DNA of 64,000 nt from Anaerotignum sp. MSJ-24 (GCF_018918145.1 NZ_JAHLPX010000002.1:1-64000); one strand, 5' to 3'. Numbered from the stretch's first letter, positions 25,230-35,561 are shown. Program-made: numbers and translations. The notes: generated from the letters alone by a model not told the origin.

Positions 25230-26804
25230 TTAGTAATTAGGACCTGCCTTAACTACATTTTCAGGCATATGTGTATATTTTTTGAAGTTCTCATTGAACT
25301 TAGCCGAAAGAGCCTTTGCTGTCTTATCATAAGCCTCTTTATCTTCCCATGTGTTCTTAGGATTAAGAATTTCTTCCGGTACATTAGGGCATGTTTTGGG
25401 AATAAATACATTAAATATATCATCAAGAACATATTCAACCTTATCAAGATCGCCTTTAAGTGCCGCGGAAACCATAGCTCTTGTATATTTTAACTTAATT
25501 CTGCTGCCTGTGCCGTATGAACCGCCTGACCAGCCTGTATTGATAAGGAATACTCTGGCATTGTTTCTCTTAATTCTTTCTCCGAGCATTTCCGCATATA
25601 CGCTTGGATCAAGAGGAAGGAAAGGAGCTCCGAAGCATGTTGAGAACGTTGTCTGAGGCTCTGTAATTCCTCTTTCTGTTCCGGCAAGCTTGCTTGTGTA
25701 GCCCGATACAAAATGGAACATGGCCATATCGTTATCAAGTCTTGAGATAGGCGGAAGTACACCGAAAGCATCAGCTGTAAGGAAAATAACAGTTGAAGGC
25801 TGTGCACCCTTTCCGCTCATTTCTGCATTGGGAATATATGATACCGGATAACCGGCTCTTGTATTTTCAGTAAGTGATTTATCGCTGAAATCCGGTGTAC
25901 GTGTTTCGGGATCGATAATTACATTTTCAAGAAGTGTTCCGAACTTGATTGCTCTGAATATTTCAGGTTCATTTTCTTCAGTAAGGTCTATACATTTTGC
26001 ATAACAGCCACCTTCGATATTGAATACACCGTCATCAGACCAGCCATGCTCGTCATCACCGATAAGCTTTCTTTCGGGATCTGCAGAAAGAGTTGTTTTT
26101 CCTGTTCCGGAAAGTCCGAAGAATACAACAGTATCGCCATCCTTACCAATGTTTGCCGAGCAGTGCATTGAAAGAACGCCGTTCTTAGGAAGAACATAGT
26201 TCATAACAGAGAATACGCTCTTTTTGATTTCTCCGCTGTACTGTGAACCGGCAATAAGCACTGTTTTTGCCTCATAGTCTATTGCAATGCAAGCCTCGCT
26301 GTTTGTTCCGTCAACTTCAGGAATACATTTGAATCCGGGAGCTGCGATGATTGTATAATCGGGAACAAAGTCCTCTAAATCCTCTGCCTCAGGCTCAACA
26401 AGGAGGTTCTGAATGAAAAGGTTCTGTGAAGCAAGCTCATTTATAATTCTGAATTTCTTTGAGTACTTTCTGTCTGCTCCGGCAAAACCGTCAAATACAT
26501 AAAGCTCACGATTCTGAAGATAGGCGAGCATTTTACTCTTTATAAGGTCAAACTTTTCTTTTTCGATGGGACGGTTTACACTTCCCCATGCAATGTCATC
26601 ATGTACTGCAGGTGTATCAACGATATATTTATCGTCAGGTGAACGACCTGTATATTTACCTGTGTTCACAACAAGAGCACCTGTGTCCGAAAGCACACCT
26701 TCTCCATGTTTCAATGCGATTTCAACAAGCTGGGGTGCAGTAAGATTACGGTATACAACACCGTTGCCGCCGATACCGAGCTCAATGGCATTTAATGTTT
26801 TCAT
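25230..26804 (-). CDS. pckA: Phosphoenolpyruvate carboxykinase (ATP)
   Basis: 524 aa, full length. It interconverts oxaloacetate and ATP with phosphoenolpyruvate, CO2 and ADP. The P-loop is [14 protein letters not shown], with the metal-binding stretch [11 protein letters not shown] and the substrate Arg in [11 protein letters not shown] near the N-terminus. AGGAGGAAATTTTAATG gives the start. It is transcribed alone. In anaerobes it may work in the carboxylating direction to conserve ATP. Confidence 0.96.
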   Translation of the reverse strand: MKTLNAIELGIGGNGVVYRNLTAPQLVEIALKHGEGVLSDTGALVVNTGKYTGRSPDDKYIVDTPAVHDDIAWGSVNRPIEKEKFDLIKSKMLAYLQNRELYVFDGFAGADRKYSKKFRIINELASQNLFIQNLLVEPEAEDLEDFVPDYTIIAAPGFKCIPEVDGTNSEACIAIDYEAKTVLIAGSQYSGEIKKSVFSVMNYVLPKNGVLSMHCSANIGKDGDTVVFFGLSGTGKTTLSADPERKLIGDDEHGWSDDGVFNIEGGCYAKCIDLTEENEPEIFRAIKFGTLLENVIIDPETRTPDFSDKSLTENTRAGYPVSYIPNAEMSGKGAQPSTVIFLTADAFGVLPPISRLDNDMAMFHFVSGYTSKLAGTERGITEPQTTFSTCFGAPFLPLDPSVYAEMLGERIKRNNARVFLINTGWSGGSYGTGSRIKLKYTRAMVSAALKGDLDKVEYVLDDIFNVFIPKTCPNVPEEILNPKNTWEDKEAYDKTAKALSAKFNENFKKYTHMPENVVKAGPNY

Positions 26805-26830
26805 TAAAATTTCCTCCTAATATAATCTAT

Positions 26831-26854
26831 AAGTCGAAAACAGGTTTTCGACTT
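26831..26854. repeat. Hairpin repeat, copy 1
   Basis: A perfect inverted repeat (AAGTCGAAAAC/GTTTTCGACTT). A close relative lies at 34320-34342 after the ygeW-like gene, sharing AAGTCGAAAACAG and TCGACTTGTT. Confidence 0.45.
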
Positions 26855-26931
26855 GTTTAAATTAAGGCATGAACGTCTATTCCATCGGCTTTTAAATAAA
26901 AGCCTTGAAACACGCCGTTCTCCTCGACGGA

Positions 26932-27101
26932 AGTGAATCCCGTCTATTGACCGCACAAGACAGTGCGGCGGCAAAGCCGCTTTTGCTTTTTCAAAGCAAA
27001 AGTCATGACAGTATGGATTCCACTCGGAAAACCGTTGACTGTGCAAGACAGCACAGTTGCGAAGCAACTTTCGTTTACGAAAGTCATGACTATTGTTTTC
27101 C
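26932..27101. repeat. Cloverleaf-like repeat, two units (copy A)
   Basis: Unit 1 (26932-27024) is enclosed by an AATCC/GGATT long-range pair and holds hairpins GCAC/GTGC, GCGGC/GCCGC and CTTTTGCTTT/AAAGCAAAAG, then TCATGAC. Unit 2 (27026-27101) is enclosed by GGAAAAC/GTTTTCC and holds GTGC/GCAC, GTTGC/GCAAC and CTTTCGT/ACGAAAG, then TCATGAC. The structures match while the stem sequences differ. The related copy B is at 55021-55150. Confidence 0.55.
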
Positions 27102-27449
27102 GAACCTTTCCGCTTATAAGCCTTTAGCTCTTAAAAATTTATTTTAAAAACCTTTAACAGAAAACTTTCTAAACAAGTATATCATAAATTTTTCAGTCAT
27201 TCCACCCATATTTTATCAATTGGAATAAACTTTTTACATTATTTTTACTGCTTTTTATTATACACCAATACTTTACCACAATAGTGAACAAAAAACACAT
27301 TTTTCAAAAAAATTTTTTTACACTTTTTCAAAATTGTACAACAATTTAAACTTAATTCAGATTAAATTCACAAATTGCGACTATTATTGTTATTTTGTGT
27401 AAAGATTGTATTATATCATTTTCATAATAAGCAAATATACAAGTTTTAA

Positions 27450-27478
27450 TTGTTTTACATTACATATGCTGATATAAT
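27450..27478 (+). promoter_or_regulatory. Promoter of the stalk-protein gene
   Basis: TTGTTT (27450-27455), 17 nt, TATAAT (27473-27478). Confidence 0.5.
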
Positions 27479-27505
27479 TAAATAAAAATTAAAAGGGGGC
27501 TTACT

Positions 27506-28720
27506 ATGCTTAAATTTACTAAAAAGGCAATGTCCGTTGTTGCTCCGGTTATCCTTTCCGCAGCCATGGTTTTTCCCGTTTCTGCGGCAGAGCAGAAAAT
27601 TTCGGTTTACCTCAATAATGTTCCCATTGTGTTTGATACCGAACCGTCAATAAATGACGGAACTACATACGTACCTATGAGAGGAATATTTGAGGCTCTC
27701 GGTGCAGATGTAAAATGGAACGACAGCGAAAAAAGCATTACCGTCATAAACAACAGTGACACAATAAAGCTTTATGTCGGCAAAAACGACATTGTTATAA
27801 ACGGCAAAAAATCCGCAAAATCGCCCTATCCCGTAATTTCCGACGGAAGGACTCTCGTACCGTTAAGAAGCATATCCGAGCTGCTGGGTGCTGATGTTGA
27901 CTGGAATTCGGCAACAAGACGTATTGATATTTCAACCGAAGATAACATTAAATATAAATCAATCGAAGGTGAATGGGTAAACTGTGCATACAACCGTTAC
28001 TACGGAATGACGATAACCGTAGTTAAAAGCGGTAACAGCTATAACGCAGTTATAAGTGGCATTTCTCCGGCAACAAAGCTTGACACCAAATATGTAACAG
28101 GTCACAATATAGTGAAAGACATAACCGGAAGCAAGGGCTCATATAAAGGAACAAGCTATGATAATGATAATAAAAAATCCGTAAATTCTTCTATACAGGT
28201 AAACGATAATTTTACGGAAATGGTTATTAATCCAAGCACAAAATATCAGTTCTATGATAATTATTTCAAATTCCGAAGATTATCACCTACTGACGATACA
28301 GTAAAAATGCAGAAGCTTGCCGACAACATAAATGTTCCTTCTCCTGCAACAAAAAGCGTTTATTTCGGAAAAGAACGCTACAAAACAATGGACGAGCTGA
28401 ACAAAATAATCGATGATTTTGTTACGGCTAAATTCAGATATAACGAAGCAATGGCCGAACGTGACAGAATTACGTCTGTTATAAAAACAGACAAGCTTAA
28501 TGCGGATTCAATCAGAAAAAAGCTTAACTCGCCGACAACACCAAAATATCAGATAGAAACCTATACAAAACAGCTTGCAGAGCTTGAATCTGCAATTGCC
28601 AAAAACGAGAGACTTCTCAGTGAGCAAGAGAAAATCGTTGAAAAATCAAGAATAGATTACGACAACAAGGAAGAAATTTACACCGCTACCAAAAAGGCTG
28701 TTGGTGGAGAAATAAAATAA
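27506..28720 (+). CDS. Secreted copper amine oxidase N-domain (stalk) protein
   Basis: 404 aa with a signal peptide (SVVAPVILSAAMVFPVSAAE). Residues ~30-150 are a copper-amine-oxidase-N-type stalk domain in two repeats: DGTTYVPMRGIFEALGADVKW and DGRTLVPLRSISELLGADVDW. The middle is beta-rich and the last ~120 residues form a coiled coil (TKQLAELESAIAKNERLLS and similar). Likely exported and cell-wall associated; the function is unknown. It is followed 30 nt later by an HD-domain gene in the same direction. Confidence 0.8.
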   Translation: MLKFTKKAMSVVAPVILSAAMVFPVSAAEQKISVYLNNVPIVFDTEPSINDGTTYVPMRGIFEALGADVKWNDSEKSITVINNSDTIKLYVGKNDIVINGKKSAKSPYPVISDGRTLVPLRSISELLGADVDWNSATRRIDISTEDNIKYKSIEGEWVNCAYNRYYGMTITVVKSGNSYNAVISGISPATKLDTKYVTGHNIVKDITGSKGSYKGTSYDNDNKKSVNSSIQVNDNFTEMVINPSTKYQFYDNYFKFRRLSPTDDTVKMQKLADNINVPSPATKSVYFGKERYKTMDELNKIIDDFVTAKFRYNEAMAERDRITSVIKTDKLNADSIRKKLNSPTTPKYQIETYTKQLAELESAIAKNERLLSEQEKIVEKSRIDYDNKEEIYTATKKAVGGEIK

Positions 28721-28749
28721 TTTTCAAAATATGCAAGGAGCTGACATCA

Positions 28750-29238
28750 ATGACATCAACAGATATACTTTTAAAAATGATTGACTTTTCAGACGGAAAT
28801 CTTCACGACATAGCACACTTTATGAAGGTGCATGGTTATGCACAGGCAATAGCCAAAGCCGAAGGACTTGACAAAGATACCGTTGAACTTATCGAGGTTG
28901 CCGCATTGGTTCATGACATAGCCTGTCCGCTCTGCCGTCTTAAATACGGCAACACAAACGGAAAATATCAGGAGCTTGAAGGCATTGAGCTGACAAAGGA
29001 ATTTCTTAAGGACACCGGCTATTCGGACAAATTCATAGAAAGAGTTGCCTATCTTGTAGGTCATCACCATACATTAAACGCAATAGACGGCATTGATTAC
29101 CAGATACTTATTGAGGCCGATTATCTTGTAAATGCCGACGAAAGTAAGTATTCAAAAGAAAATATCGCTAATATGGCAGAGAGATATTTCAAGACAAAAA
29201 CAGGTCTTGCCATGCTGAAATCAATTTATAAGCTTTAA
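28750..29238 (+). CDS. HD-domain phosphohydrolase
   Basis: 162 aa. HD superfamily motifs are visible: His in IAHFMKVHGYAQ, the HD pair in AALVHDIACPL, GHHHTL, and the final Asp in IEADYLVNADE. These metal-dependent enzymes hydrolyse nucleotide or other phosphates; the substrate is not predictable. AAGGAG precedes the ATG. Probably co-transcribed with the upstream stalk-protein gene. Confidence 0.85.
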   Translation: MTSTDILLKMIDFSDGNLHDIAHFMKVHGYAQAIAKAEGLDKDTVELIEVAALVHDIACPLCRLKYGNTNGKYQELEGIELTKEFLKDTGYSDKFIERVAYLVGHHHTLNAIDGIDYQILIEADYLVNADESKYSKENIANMAERYFKTKTGLAMLKSIYKL

Positions 29239-29243
29239 ACACA

Positions 29244-29280
29244 AAACGGACACCAATTCATTTAGAAAAGATGTCCGTTT
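29244..29280 (+). terminator. Hairpin between HD gene and convergent exported-protein gene
   Basis: AAACGGACA pairs with TGTCCGTTT; it can serve both directions. Confidence 0.7.
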
Positions 29281-29295
29281 ATTTATGTTATGCCA

Positions 29296-30984
29296 TTATG
29301 CGGCCGTTGTTTTTGTGCTTTCTGTTGCACTTTCTGCATATGTTACATTTGTAAAGTTTCTTGTCTCTCTCGTAAAAACAAAGTCTGAGCTTTCCTCTTC
29401 AGCTGAATTATTCATACCCATATGGTCTCCGAAGCCGCCTTCCGGCTTTTCCTTAGGCTCTCCGTTTCCTTCCGGTTTTTCGGGAGGTGTTGTCTGAGAG
29501 TTGTCCGTATTAGGTTCATTTTCCGGTTTTTCAGGAGGTGTCTTGGAGCTGTCTGAAGAACCTTCTGAATTATTAGTGTTTTCCGGCTTTTCCGGTGGTG
29601 TAGGCTGTGTTCCGTCTGAATTTGGTGAATTTTTAGGCATTTCTCCATTGTTATCCGATCTTGCAGGCGGTTCTCCGTTCATTCCGCCCTTTAATTCTCC
29701 ACCATGCTTAAGCTGTGTTCCGTCCGTATATGATGTTATGCTTGTATAAAGTCCGTCCTCCTCTGTTCCTTCAATGCTTCCGCCTATATAAACATGGTAT
29801 GTTCCTTCCGCAAGCTTCGGTGTACTGAATACTATATATGTATAATCATAAGGGAAATCATATGCAAATACAGGATTGTCGTTTTCATCTGTCACAACTA
29901 TTGTATCATCGGTATCTTCCGCAAACTGCATAAACATAAAGAGCTGTTCAGAATCATTTTCAATTTCATCATACATTTCGCCTGCACCTACAACTGTACC
30001 GCCGTTTATATATGTTCCCATATCGGAATCAATTCCGCCGTCCATTGAATTGGGATTTGCAAGAGAAATAACAGTACCGCCGTTTATTACAATCCAGCCG
30101 TTTGAGTCAATGCCGTCGCCTTCTGCTCCGTTTCCGGCAAAGATATAAAGATAACCGCCGTTTATCGTTGTTACGCTTACTCCGTCCTCATTTGTATTGA
30201 TACCGTCATCAGCAGAATTTATATGTATAATTCCACCGTTAATAGTAAGGTGAAGCTCACTGTCAAGGCCTTCGTTATCGGCTGTTATGTTAAGTCTGCC
30301 TGTTCCGAGTGTTCCTCCGTCAATATTCATTGACATTTTAGAATAGAAAGCCCCGTCAAATTTATATTTTTTATCAGTTGTTCCATCCTTATAGATTTTT
30401 GCCACATGCGAGCCTGTTATGTTGTTTACAGTTCCGTCTGCTATTATTACATTTGCTCCTGCCGCTGATGTATCAACATCGCTTGTTGCGGTTTCCGTAT
30501 CACCAGAACCGCATTCATACACATTATAGAATATTACAGCCGGTGCAACCGAGCAGTTAATATCAACACCGTCAAGCACAAGCGTTACAACCGCATTTGG
30601 ATCGTCCTCTGCATCTTCGCCAAGGTCACTGGCAAGCTGTCCGTTTGAAAGCGTTCCTTTTATTTCATATGTGCCCGGCTCTGTTATTGTAACCACCGTA
30701 TTTGCGGCAGCCTCCTCTGCCGAATGCTTTTCGGCCTCCGTTCCTGCACCGTAGCTTTCGTCTGTTCCGTCCTCATAATAAATTATGTCTGCACCGGTAT
30801 AGACTGCCGAACTGCTGTCTGTCGATGCTTTCTCTCCGTCAACAAGTATTTCGCTGTCGCTCAGCTCAATTACCGAATCGGCCTTTATGTCCTCAGTCAT
30901 TGCCGATGAAGCCGGCACACAAGCCGTTGTCATAAGAGAAACCGTTCCCAGTGCAACTATTTTATTCAAAATTTTTGTTCTCAT
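29296..30984 (-). CDS. Exported beta-helix carbohydrate-binding-type protein
   Basis: 562 aa with an N-terminal signal (KIVALGTVSLMTTACVPASS, a possible lipobox at the Cys). The body resembles Cthe_2159-like carbohydrate-binding domain proteins: repeated GGTLGTGRLNITADNEGLDS, TINGGIIHINSADDGINTNEDG and VINGGTVISLANPNS rungs, typical of a right-handed beta-helix rich in Ca-binding Asp residues. A linker carries three TPPEKPE-type proline repeats (residues ~460-525), a likely wall-spanning segment. Function inferred as polysaccharide or surface binding. Confidence 0.7.
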   Translation of the reverse strand: MRTKILNKIVALGTVSLMTTACVPASSAMTEDIKADSVIELSDSEILVDGEKASTDSSSAVYTGADIIYYEDGTDESYGAGTEAEKHSAEEAAANTVVTITEPGTYEIKGTLSNGQLASDLGEDAEDDPNAVVTLVLDGVDINCSVAPAVIFYNVYECGSGDTETATSDVDTSAAGANVIIADGTVNNITGSHVAKIYKDGTTDKKYKFDGAFYSKMSMNIDGGTLGTGRLNITADNEGLDSELHLTINGGIIHINSADDGINTNEDGVSVTTINGGYLYIFAGNGAEGDGIDSNGWIVINGGTVISLANPNSMDGGIDSDMGTYINGGTVVGAGEMYDEIENDSEQLFMFMQFAEDTDDTIVVTDENDNPVFAYDFPYDYTYIVFSTPKLAEGTYHVYIGGSIEGTEEDGLYTSITSYTDGTQLKHGGELKGGMNGEPPARSDNNGEMPKNSPNSDGTQPTPPEKPENTNNSEGSSDSSKTPPEKPENEPNTDNSQTTPPEKPEGNGEPKEKPEGGFGDHMGMNNSAEEESSDFVFTRETRNFTNVTYAESATESTKTTAA

Positions 30985-31244
30985 TTACATCATCCTTTCG
31001 TTTATTTTTTATTACGGATATTATTCTAATATAAAAGTTATTTAGAAACCATTTAACAGAATTAAAATATAAATTAGAATAACTTTAAACCGTTCTAATT
31101 TAGAATTGTTGTATATAAACATATTCAGACAATATATTTCTAAAACTTTTTTTGAATGCCTAACTTTTTTTCTGAAAAACTCTTGATTTTCATTCTCCGT
31201 ATGTTATTATTGTAATATAAAAATATGAGAGGATTGAGGCATTT

Positions 31245-31898
31245 ATGGATAAAAAGATGCTCGATTTCCTTACCCGGCTCAGTCATGGTCTTGCCGCACA
31301 GTTCGGTGAGAACTGCGAAATTGTTATACATGACATCAATCCGCACGACGGAAGCTTAAGCAGTATCGCCGCCATCGAAAACGGACAGATTTCCGGCAGA
31401 AAGCTCGGTGACGGTCCTTCACAGGCTGTACTTGATGCCATTATGGGTGAGGACAGAGCTGAAGATCATATTTCTTATCTTACCCATACCGAAGACGGAA
31501 AAATTCTCCGTTCTACCACAATCTATATCAGAAATGATGAAGATAAAATCGAAGGCGTATTTGCCATAAATTATGATATTACATATCTTGCCATGGCAGA
31601 AAACGTAATACGCTCTTTCACCGGAACGGTAGATACAAAAACCGAAACACCGAAAATTGCCGCCAATGTGGAGGAACTGCTCGATGAGCTTATCAAGCAG
31701 TCCGTTATACAGGTTGGAAAGCCTGTTGCTCTTATGAGTAAAGACGACAAAATAAAGGCAATCAATTTCCTTAATGATTCCGGAGCCTTTCTTATTACAA
31801 AATCCGGAGATAAGGTTGCCAGCTATTTCGGTATTTCAAAATTCACTTTATATAATTACATTGACATCGGAAAGAAAAAAGATAAACAGGAGGACTGA
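31245..31898 (+). CDS. YheO-like PAS and HTH transcriptional regulator
   Basis: 217 aa. The N-terminal ~110 residues are a YheO-type PAS-like domain ([21 protein letters not shown] and [23 protein letters not shown]), and the C-terminus is a helix-turn-helix ([39 protein letters not shown]). The family includes DauR of D-arginine catabolism. It lies 5 bp upstream of the ygeY-like peptidase gene, so it likely controls that cluster in response to a small ligand. Confidence 0.8.
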   Translation: MDKKMLDFLTRLSHGLAAQFGENCEIVIHDINPHDGSLSSIAAIENGQISGRKLGDGPSQAVLDAIMGEDRAEDHISYLTHTEDGKILRSTTIYIRNDEDKIEGVFAINYDITYLAMAENVIRSFTGTVDTKTETPKIAANVEELLDELIKQSVIQVGKPVALMSKDDKIKAINFLNDSGAFLITKSGDKVASYFGISKFTLYNYIDIGKKKDKQED

Positions 31899-31902
31899 AA
31901 CT

Positions 31903-33096
31903 ATGGATTACGCAAAAATCAACGAAGCAGCAAAGGCTTATCTTCCGCAGATGACTAAATTTTTAAGAGATCTTATTGCTATTCCCGGCGAAAGCTGCGG
32001 CGAAGAAGGCGTTATCAAACGTATCGAGGCTGAAATGAAGGAAGTAGGCTTTGATAAGGTTGTTATCGATCCTATGGGAAACGTAATGGGTTACATGGGA
32101 AAAGGCGAAAAAATCATTGCTTTTGACGCTCATATCGATACAGTAGGCATCGGCGAAATCATCAACTGGACATTCGATCCTTACGAAGGCTATGAAACAG
32201 ACGAAGAAATCGGCGGCCGTGGTGCATCTGACCAGCTCGGCGGTATCGTAAGCTCTGTTTACGGTGCTAAAATAATGAAGGATTTAGGTCTTATTCCCGA
32301 TGATGTTACAGTTCTCGTTACAGGTACTGTTCAGGAGGAAGACTGCGACGGTCTTTGCTGGCAGTATATTATAAATGAAGATAAGGTTAAACCTGAATTT
32401 GTAGTTATAACGGAGCCGACTGACAACAAGATTTACAGAGGCCACAGAGGACGTATGGAAATCCGTGTACAGGTTGAAGGCATAAGCTGTCACGGTTCTG
32501 CTCCCGAAAGAGGCGACAACGCAATCTACAAGATGAGCGAAATCATTCAGGAAGTAAGAGATCTTAATGACAAGCTTCATTATGATGAATTTCTCGGAAA
32601 AGGCACTCTTGCCGTTTCACAGATTTTCTTCAACTCTCCTTCACGCTGTGCAGTTGCCGATATGTGTGCTATCTCAATCGACAGACGACTTACAGACGGC
32701 GAAACATACTTAACAGCTCTTGATGAAATCAAGGCACTTCCTTCAGTTAAGAAATACAATGCAGAGGTCACAATGTATGACTATGCACGTCCCAGCTGGA
32801 AAGGTCTTACATATCCGACAGAGGCATTCTTCCCTACTTGGGTTATTCCCGAAGACCACCCTGCATGCAAGGCTCTTGTTGCATCGCACAAGGCTCTTAT
32901 CGGCGAACCCGTTGTTGACAAATGGACGTTCTCAACAAACGGTGTATCAATAATGGGACGTTACGGCATTCCCTGCATAGGCTTTGGCCCCGGCAGAGAG
33001 GCACAGGCCCATGCTCCCAACGAAAGAACATGGAAACAGGATTTAATCAACTGTGCGGCAGTTTATGCGGCTGTACCTATGCTCTACAACAAATAA
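31903..33096 (+). CDS. ygeY: YgeY-like M20 family metallohydrolase
   Basis: 397 aa. An M20 peptidase/deacylase fold: [11 protein letters not shown] (metal His), [19 protein letters not shown] (bridging Asp), [11 protein letters not shown] (catalytic Glu-Glu), and [20 protein letters not shown] as the dimerization start. YgeY is tied to carbamoylated diamine and purine catabolism genes. ATG 31903 follows AGGAGG; the longer frame that starts earlier overlaps the regulator. Next in order is the carbamoyltransferase gene 34 nt away. Confidence 0.85.
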   Translation: MDYAKINEAAKAYLPQMTKFLRDLIAIPGESCGEEGVIKRIEAEMKEVGFDKVVIDPMGNVMGYMGKGEKIIAFDAHIDTVGIGEIINWTFDPYEGYETDEEIGGRGASDQLGGIVSSVYGAKIMKDLGLIPDDVTVLVTGTVQEEDCDGLCWQYIINEDKVKPEFVVITEPTDNKIYRGHRGRMEIRVQVEGISCHGSAPERGDNAIYKMSEIIQEVRDLNDKLHYDEFLGKGTLAVSQIFFNSPSRCAVADMCAISIDRRLTDGETYLTALDEIKALPSVKKYNAEVTMYDYARPSWKGLTYPTEAFFPTWVIPEDHPACKALVASHKALIGEPVVDKWTFSTNGVSIMGRYGIPCIGFGPGREAQAHAPNERTWKQDLINCAAVYAAVPMLYNK

Positions 33097-33130
33097 TCTA
33101 AGGCTGAACATAAATAGGAGGACAACATCA

Positions 33131-34321
33131 ATGGATAACTTCAACGAATATATTGAAAAGCTTGAAAAACTTGAATACAGAAATATGTATAAAAATGACT
33201 TTTTCCTTACATGGGAAAAGACAGATGAGGAACTTGAGGCTGTTTTCACAGTTGCAGATGCACTCAGAAATCTCAGAAAACAGAACAAATCAACAAAGAT
33301 TTTTGACAGCGGTCTTGGTATCTCAATATTCAGAGATAATTCAACAAGAACACGTTTTTCATATGCTTCAGCCTGCAACCTTCTCGGTCTTGAGGTGCAA
33401 GACCTTGATGAAAGCAAATCACAGATTGCTCATGGCGAAACATTAAGAGAAACAGCAAACATGGTTTCATTTATGGCTGACACGGTTGGTATTCGTGATG
33501 ATATGTACATCGGCAAGGGTAACAAATATATGCACGACTTTGCTGACGCCGTTGACGAAGGCTACAAAGCCGGAATTCTCGAACAGCGCCCCACTCTTGT
33601 AAACCTTCAGTGTGATATTGACCACCCTACACAGGTAATGGCAGATACTCTTCACATTATCCATGAGTTTGGCGGAGTTGAAAACCTCAAGGGCAAAAAA
33701 GTTGCCATGACTTGGGCATATTCACCTTCATACGGCAAGCCTCTTTCAGTTCCCCAGGGTGTTATCGGTCTTATGACACGTTTCGGCATGGACGTTGTTC
33801 TTGCTCATCCCGAAGGCTACGAGGTTATGGACAATGTTATGGAAGTTGCAAAAGAAAACGCTGAAAAGAGCGGTGGTTCTTTCAGAGTAACAAACAGCAT
33901 GGAAGATGCTTTCAAGGATGCCGACATCGTATATCCTAAGAGCTGGGCTCCTTTCAAAGCTATGGAAGAAAGAACAGAGCTTTTCGGAAACGGAGATATG
34001 GAAGGTATTAAGGAGCTTGAGGCACGTCTTCTTGCACAGAACGCTGAGCACAAGGATTGGGAATGTACAGAAGAAATGATGAAGCTTACAAAGGACGGCA
34101 AGGCATTATATCTTCATTGTCTCCCTGCCGACATCACAGGAGTAAGCTGTGAAGCCGGAGAAGTTGCCGCTTCTGTATTCGACAGATATCGTGAGCCACT
34201 TTACAAAGAGGCAAGCTTTAAGCCTTATATCATTGCAGCTATGATTTTCCTTGCAAAGGTTAAAGATCCCGTTGCAATGCTCAAAAAGCTTAACGAAGGC
34301 GACGAGAGATTAAAGCATTAA
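33131..34321 (+). CDS. ygeW: YgeW-like knotted carbamoyltransferase
   Basis: 396 aa. A transcarbamylase with the carbamoyl-phosphate loop SIFRDNSTRTRFSYASA, the HPTQVMAD segment and HCLPAD near residue 330. YgeW proteins have a trefoil-knotted fold and an unassigned amine substrate. It probably works with the upstream YgeY hydrolase and downstream carbamate kinase: phosphorolysis of a carbamoylated intermediate yields carbamoyl phosphate, from which carbamate kinase makes ATP. AGGAGGACAACATCA precedes the ATG. Confidence 0.85.
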   Translation: MDNFNEYIEKLEKLEYRNMYKNDFFLTWEKTDEELEAVFTVADALRNLRKQNKSTKIFDSGLGISIFRDNSTRTRFSYASACNLLGLEVQDLDESKSQIAHGETLRETANMVSFMADTVGIRDDMYIGKGNKYMHDFADAVDEGYKAGILEQRPTLVNLQCDIDHPTQVMADTLHIIHEFGGVENLKGKKVAMTWAYSPSYGKPLSVPQGVIGLMTRFGMDVVLAHPEGYEVMDNVMEVAKENAEKSGGSFRVTNSMEDAFKDADIVYPKSWAPFKAMEERTELFGNGDMEGIKELEARLLAQNAEHKDWECTEEMMKLTKDGKALYLHCLPADITGVSCEAGEVAASVFDRYREPLYKEASFKPYIIAAMIFLAKVKDPVAMLKKLNEGDERLKH

Positions 34322-34342
34322 GTCGAAAACAGCTTCTCGACT
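34320..34342. repeat. Hairpin repeat, copy 2
   Basis: AAGTCGA/TCGACTT stem around AAACAGCTTC, directly after the ygeW stop; relative of 26831-26854. It may serve as a partial terminator before the carbamate kinase gene. Confidence 0.4.
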
Positions 34343-34449
34343 TGTTCACTAAATTTTACTAAAATATTTGAAAGTCAACAATGGGGTTGTTTACACAACC
34401 CTTTTGTCAATTAAAGATTTTTCAACATATATAGATTGGGGGCTATTTT

Positions 34450-35379
34450 ATGAAGGTTGTAATTGCACTCGGTGGCAATGCTCTTGGTGATACGCTGCCG
34501 GAACAGATGGTAAATGTAAAAAAAACAGTTAAAGTTATTGCTGATTTAATAGAAGACGGAAACACCGTAATACTTTCACACGGAAACGGCCCACAGGTCG
34601 GCATGATTAATATTGCCATGGGCGAGCTCCACAAGGCACAGCCAGACCTTCCGGTTATTCCCATGTCGGTCTGCGATGCCATGAGTCAGGGCTATATCGG
34701 ATATGACTTACAGAATGCACTTCGTGAAGAGCTTTTGGACAGAGGCATTCACAAAGGCGTATGTACACTGATAACACAGGTTGTTGTTGACAAGGACGAT
34801 CCGGCTTTTCTCTCCCCTACTAAGCCTATCGGACGTTTCATGGACAAAGCGGAGGCTGATGAGCTTATAAAGCTCGGCTACACTGTTATGGAAGATGCCG
34901 GCAGAGGTTACAGACGAACAATAGCATCGCCCAAACCCGTCGAGATCGTTGAGCTTGATGTAATAAAATCACTTGTAGACAACGGAAATGTTGTAATTGC
35001 GGCAGGCGGTGGCGGTATTCCGGTTGTTCATGCAAAAGGCAACCATTTACGCGGTGTCGGCGCAGTCATAGATAAAGACTTTGCAAGCTGTCTAATGGCT
35101 AAAAATCTTGATGCAGACTGCCTTGTAATACTTACTGCGGTTGAAACAGTAGCAATCAATTTCGGCAAACCGAATGAAAAAGAGCTTTATAATGTAACCG
35201 TTGACGAAATGAATAAATATATTGAGGAAGGACATTTTGCCGCAGGCTCAATGCTCCCCAAAGTTCAGGCTGCTATCGATTTTGCATCATCAAAGCCTGG
35301 CAGAACCGCACTTATCACTCACCTTAACAAAGCAAGGGACGGTATCAACGGAAAAACTGGCACAAGAATAATTAAATAA
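34450..35379 (+). CDS. arcC: Carbamate kinase
   Basis: 309 aa, full length. An amino-acid kinase fold: ALGGNALG at the N-terminus, SHGNGPQVGMI, AGGGGIPVVHA and IDKDFASCLMAKNLDAD. It transfers phosphate from carbamoyl phosphate to ADP, giving ATP, CO2 and ammonia. It sits 128 nt after the carbamoyltransferase gene with a hairpin between, so it may have its own promoter but shares a function. Confidence 0.92.
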   Translation: MKVVIALGGNALGDTLPEQMVNVKKTVKVIADLIEDGNTVILSHGNGPQVGMINIAMGELHKAQPDLPVIPMSVCDAMSQGYIGYDLQNALREELLDRGIHKGVCTLITQVVVDKDDPAFLSPTKPIGRFMDKAEADELIKLGYTVMEDAGRGYRRTIASPKPVEIVELDVIKSLVDNGNVVIAAGGGGIPVVHAKGNHLRGVGAVIDKDFASCLMAKNLDADCLVILTAVETVAINFGKPNEKELYNVTVDEMNKYIEEGHFAAGSMLPKVQAAIDFASSKPGRTALITHLNKARDGINGKTGTRIIK

Positions 35380-35392
35380 ACAAGTTTAATGC

Positions 35393-35428
35393 ACCACTTA
35401 TCTGTTTTATAAGTTTCAGGTAAGTGGT
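35393..35428 (+). terminator. Terminator of arcC
   Basis: ACCACTTA pairs with TAAGTGGT, followed by TTTTCTTTTTT. Confidence 0.65.
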
Positions 35429-35474
35429 TTTCTTTTTTATAGCTGTTATTTTGACAACTATATACAAATCTACA

Positions 35475-35503
35475 TTGAAATAATACAATTTCCACTATAT
35501 AAT
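35475..35503 (+). promoter_or_regulatory. Promoter of the SPFH-TIR pair
   Basis: TTGAAA (35475-35480), 17 nt, TATAAT (35498-35503). Confidence 0.6.
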
Positions 35504-35561
35504 AGTAATAAGAAATGTAAAATTTTGATGTAATATTTATCATTATAGGAGGTTAGGTTAA

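Larger units (their letters stand above)
26805..27505. other. Long gene-free stretch upstream of pckA with structured repeats
   Basis: Contains the 24-bp perfect palindrome at 26831-26854, the cloverleaf-like repeat units at 26932-27101, then an A+T-rich stretch (27130-27490) ending in the promoter of the next gene. No open frame in it resembles a protein. Confidence 0.5.

Noticed and set aside
26932-27101. CRISPR array in the hairpin-rich repeat region
   Set aside because: No uniform repeat-spacer period; the structure is multi-hairpin units with varying stems.
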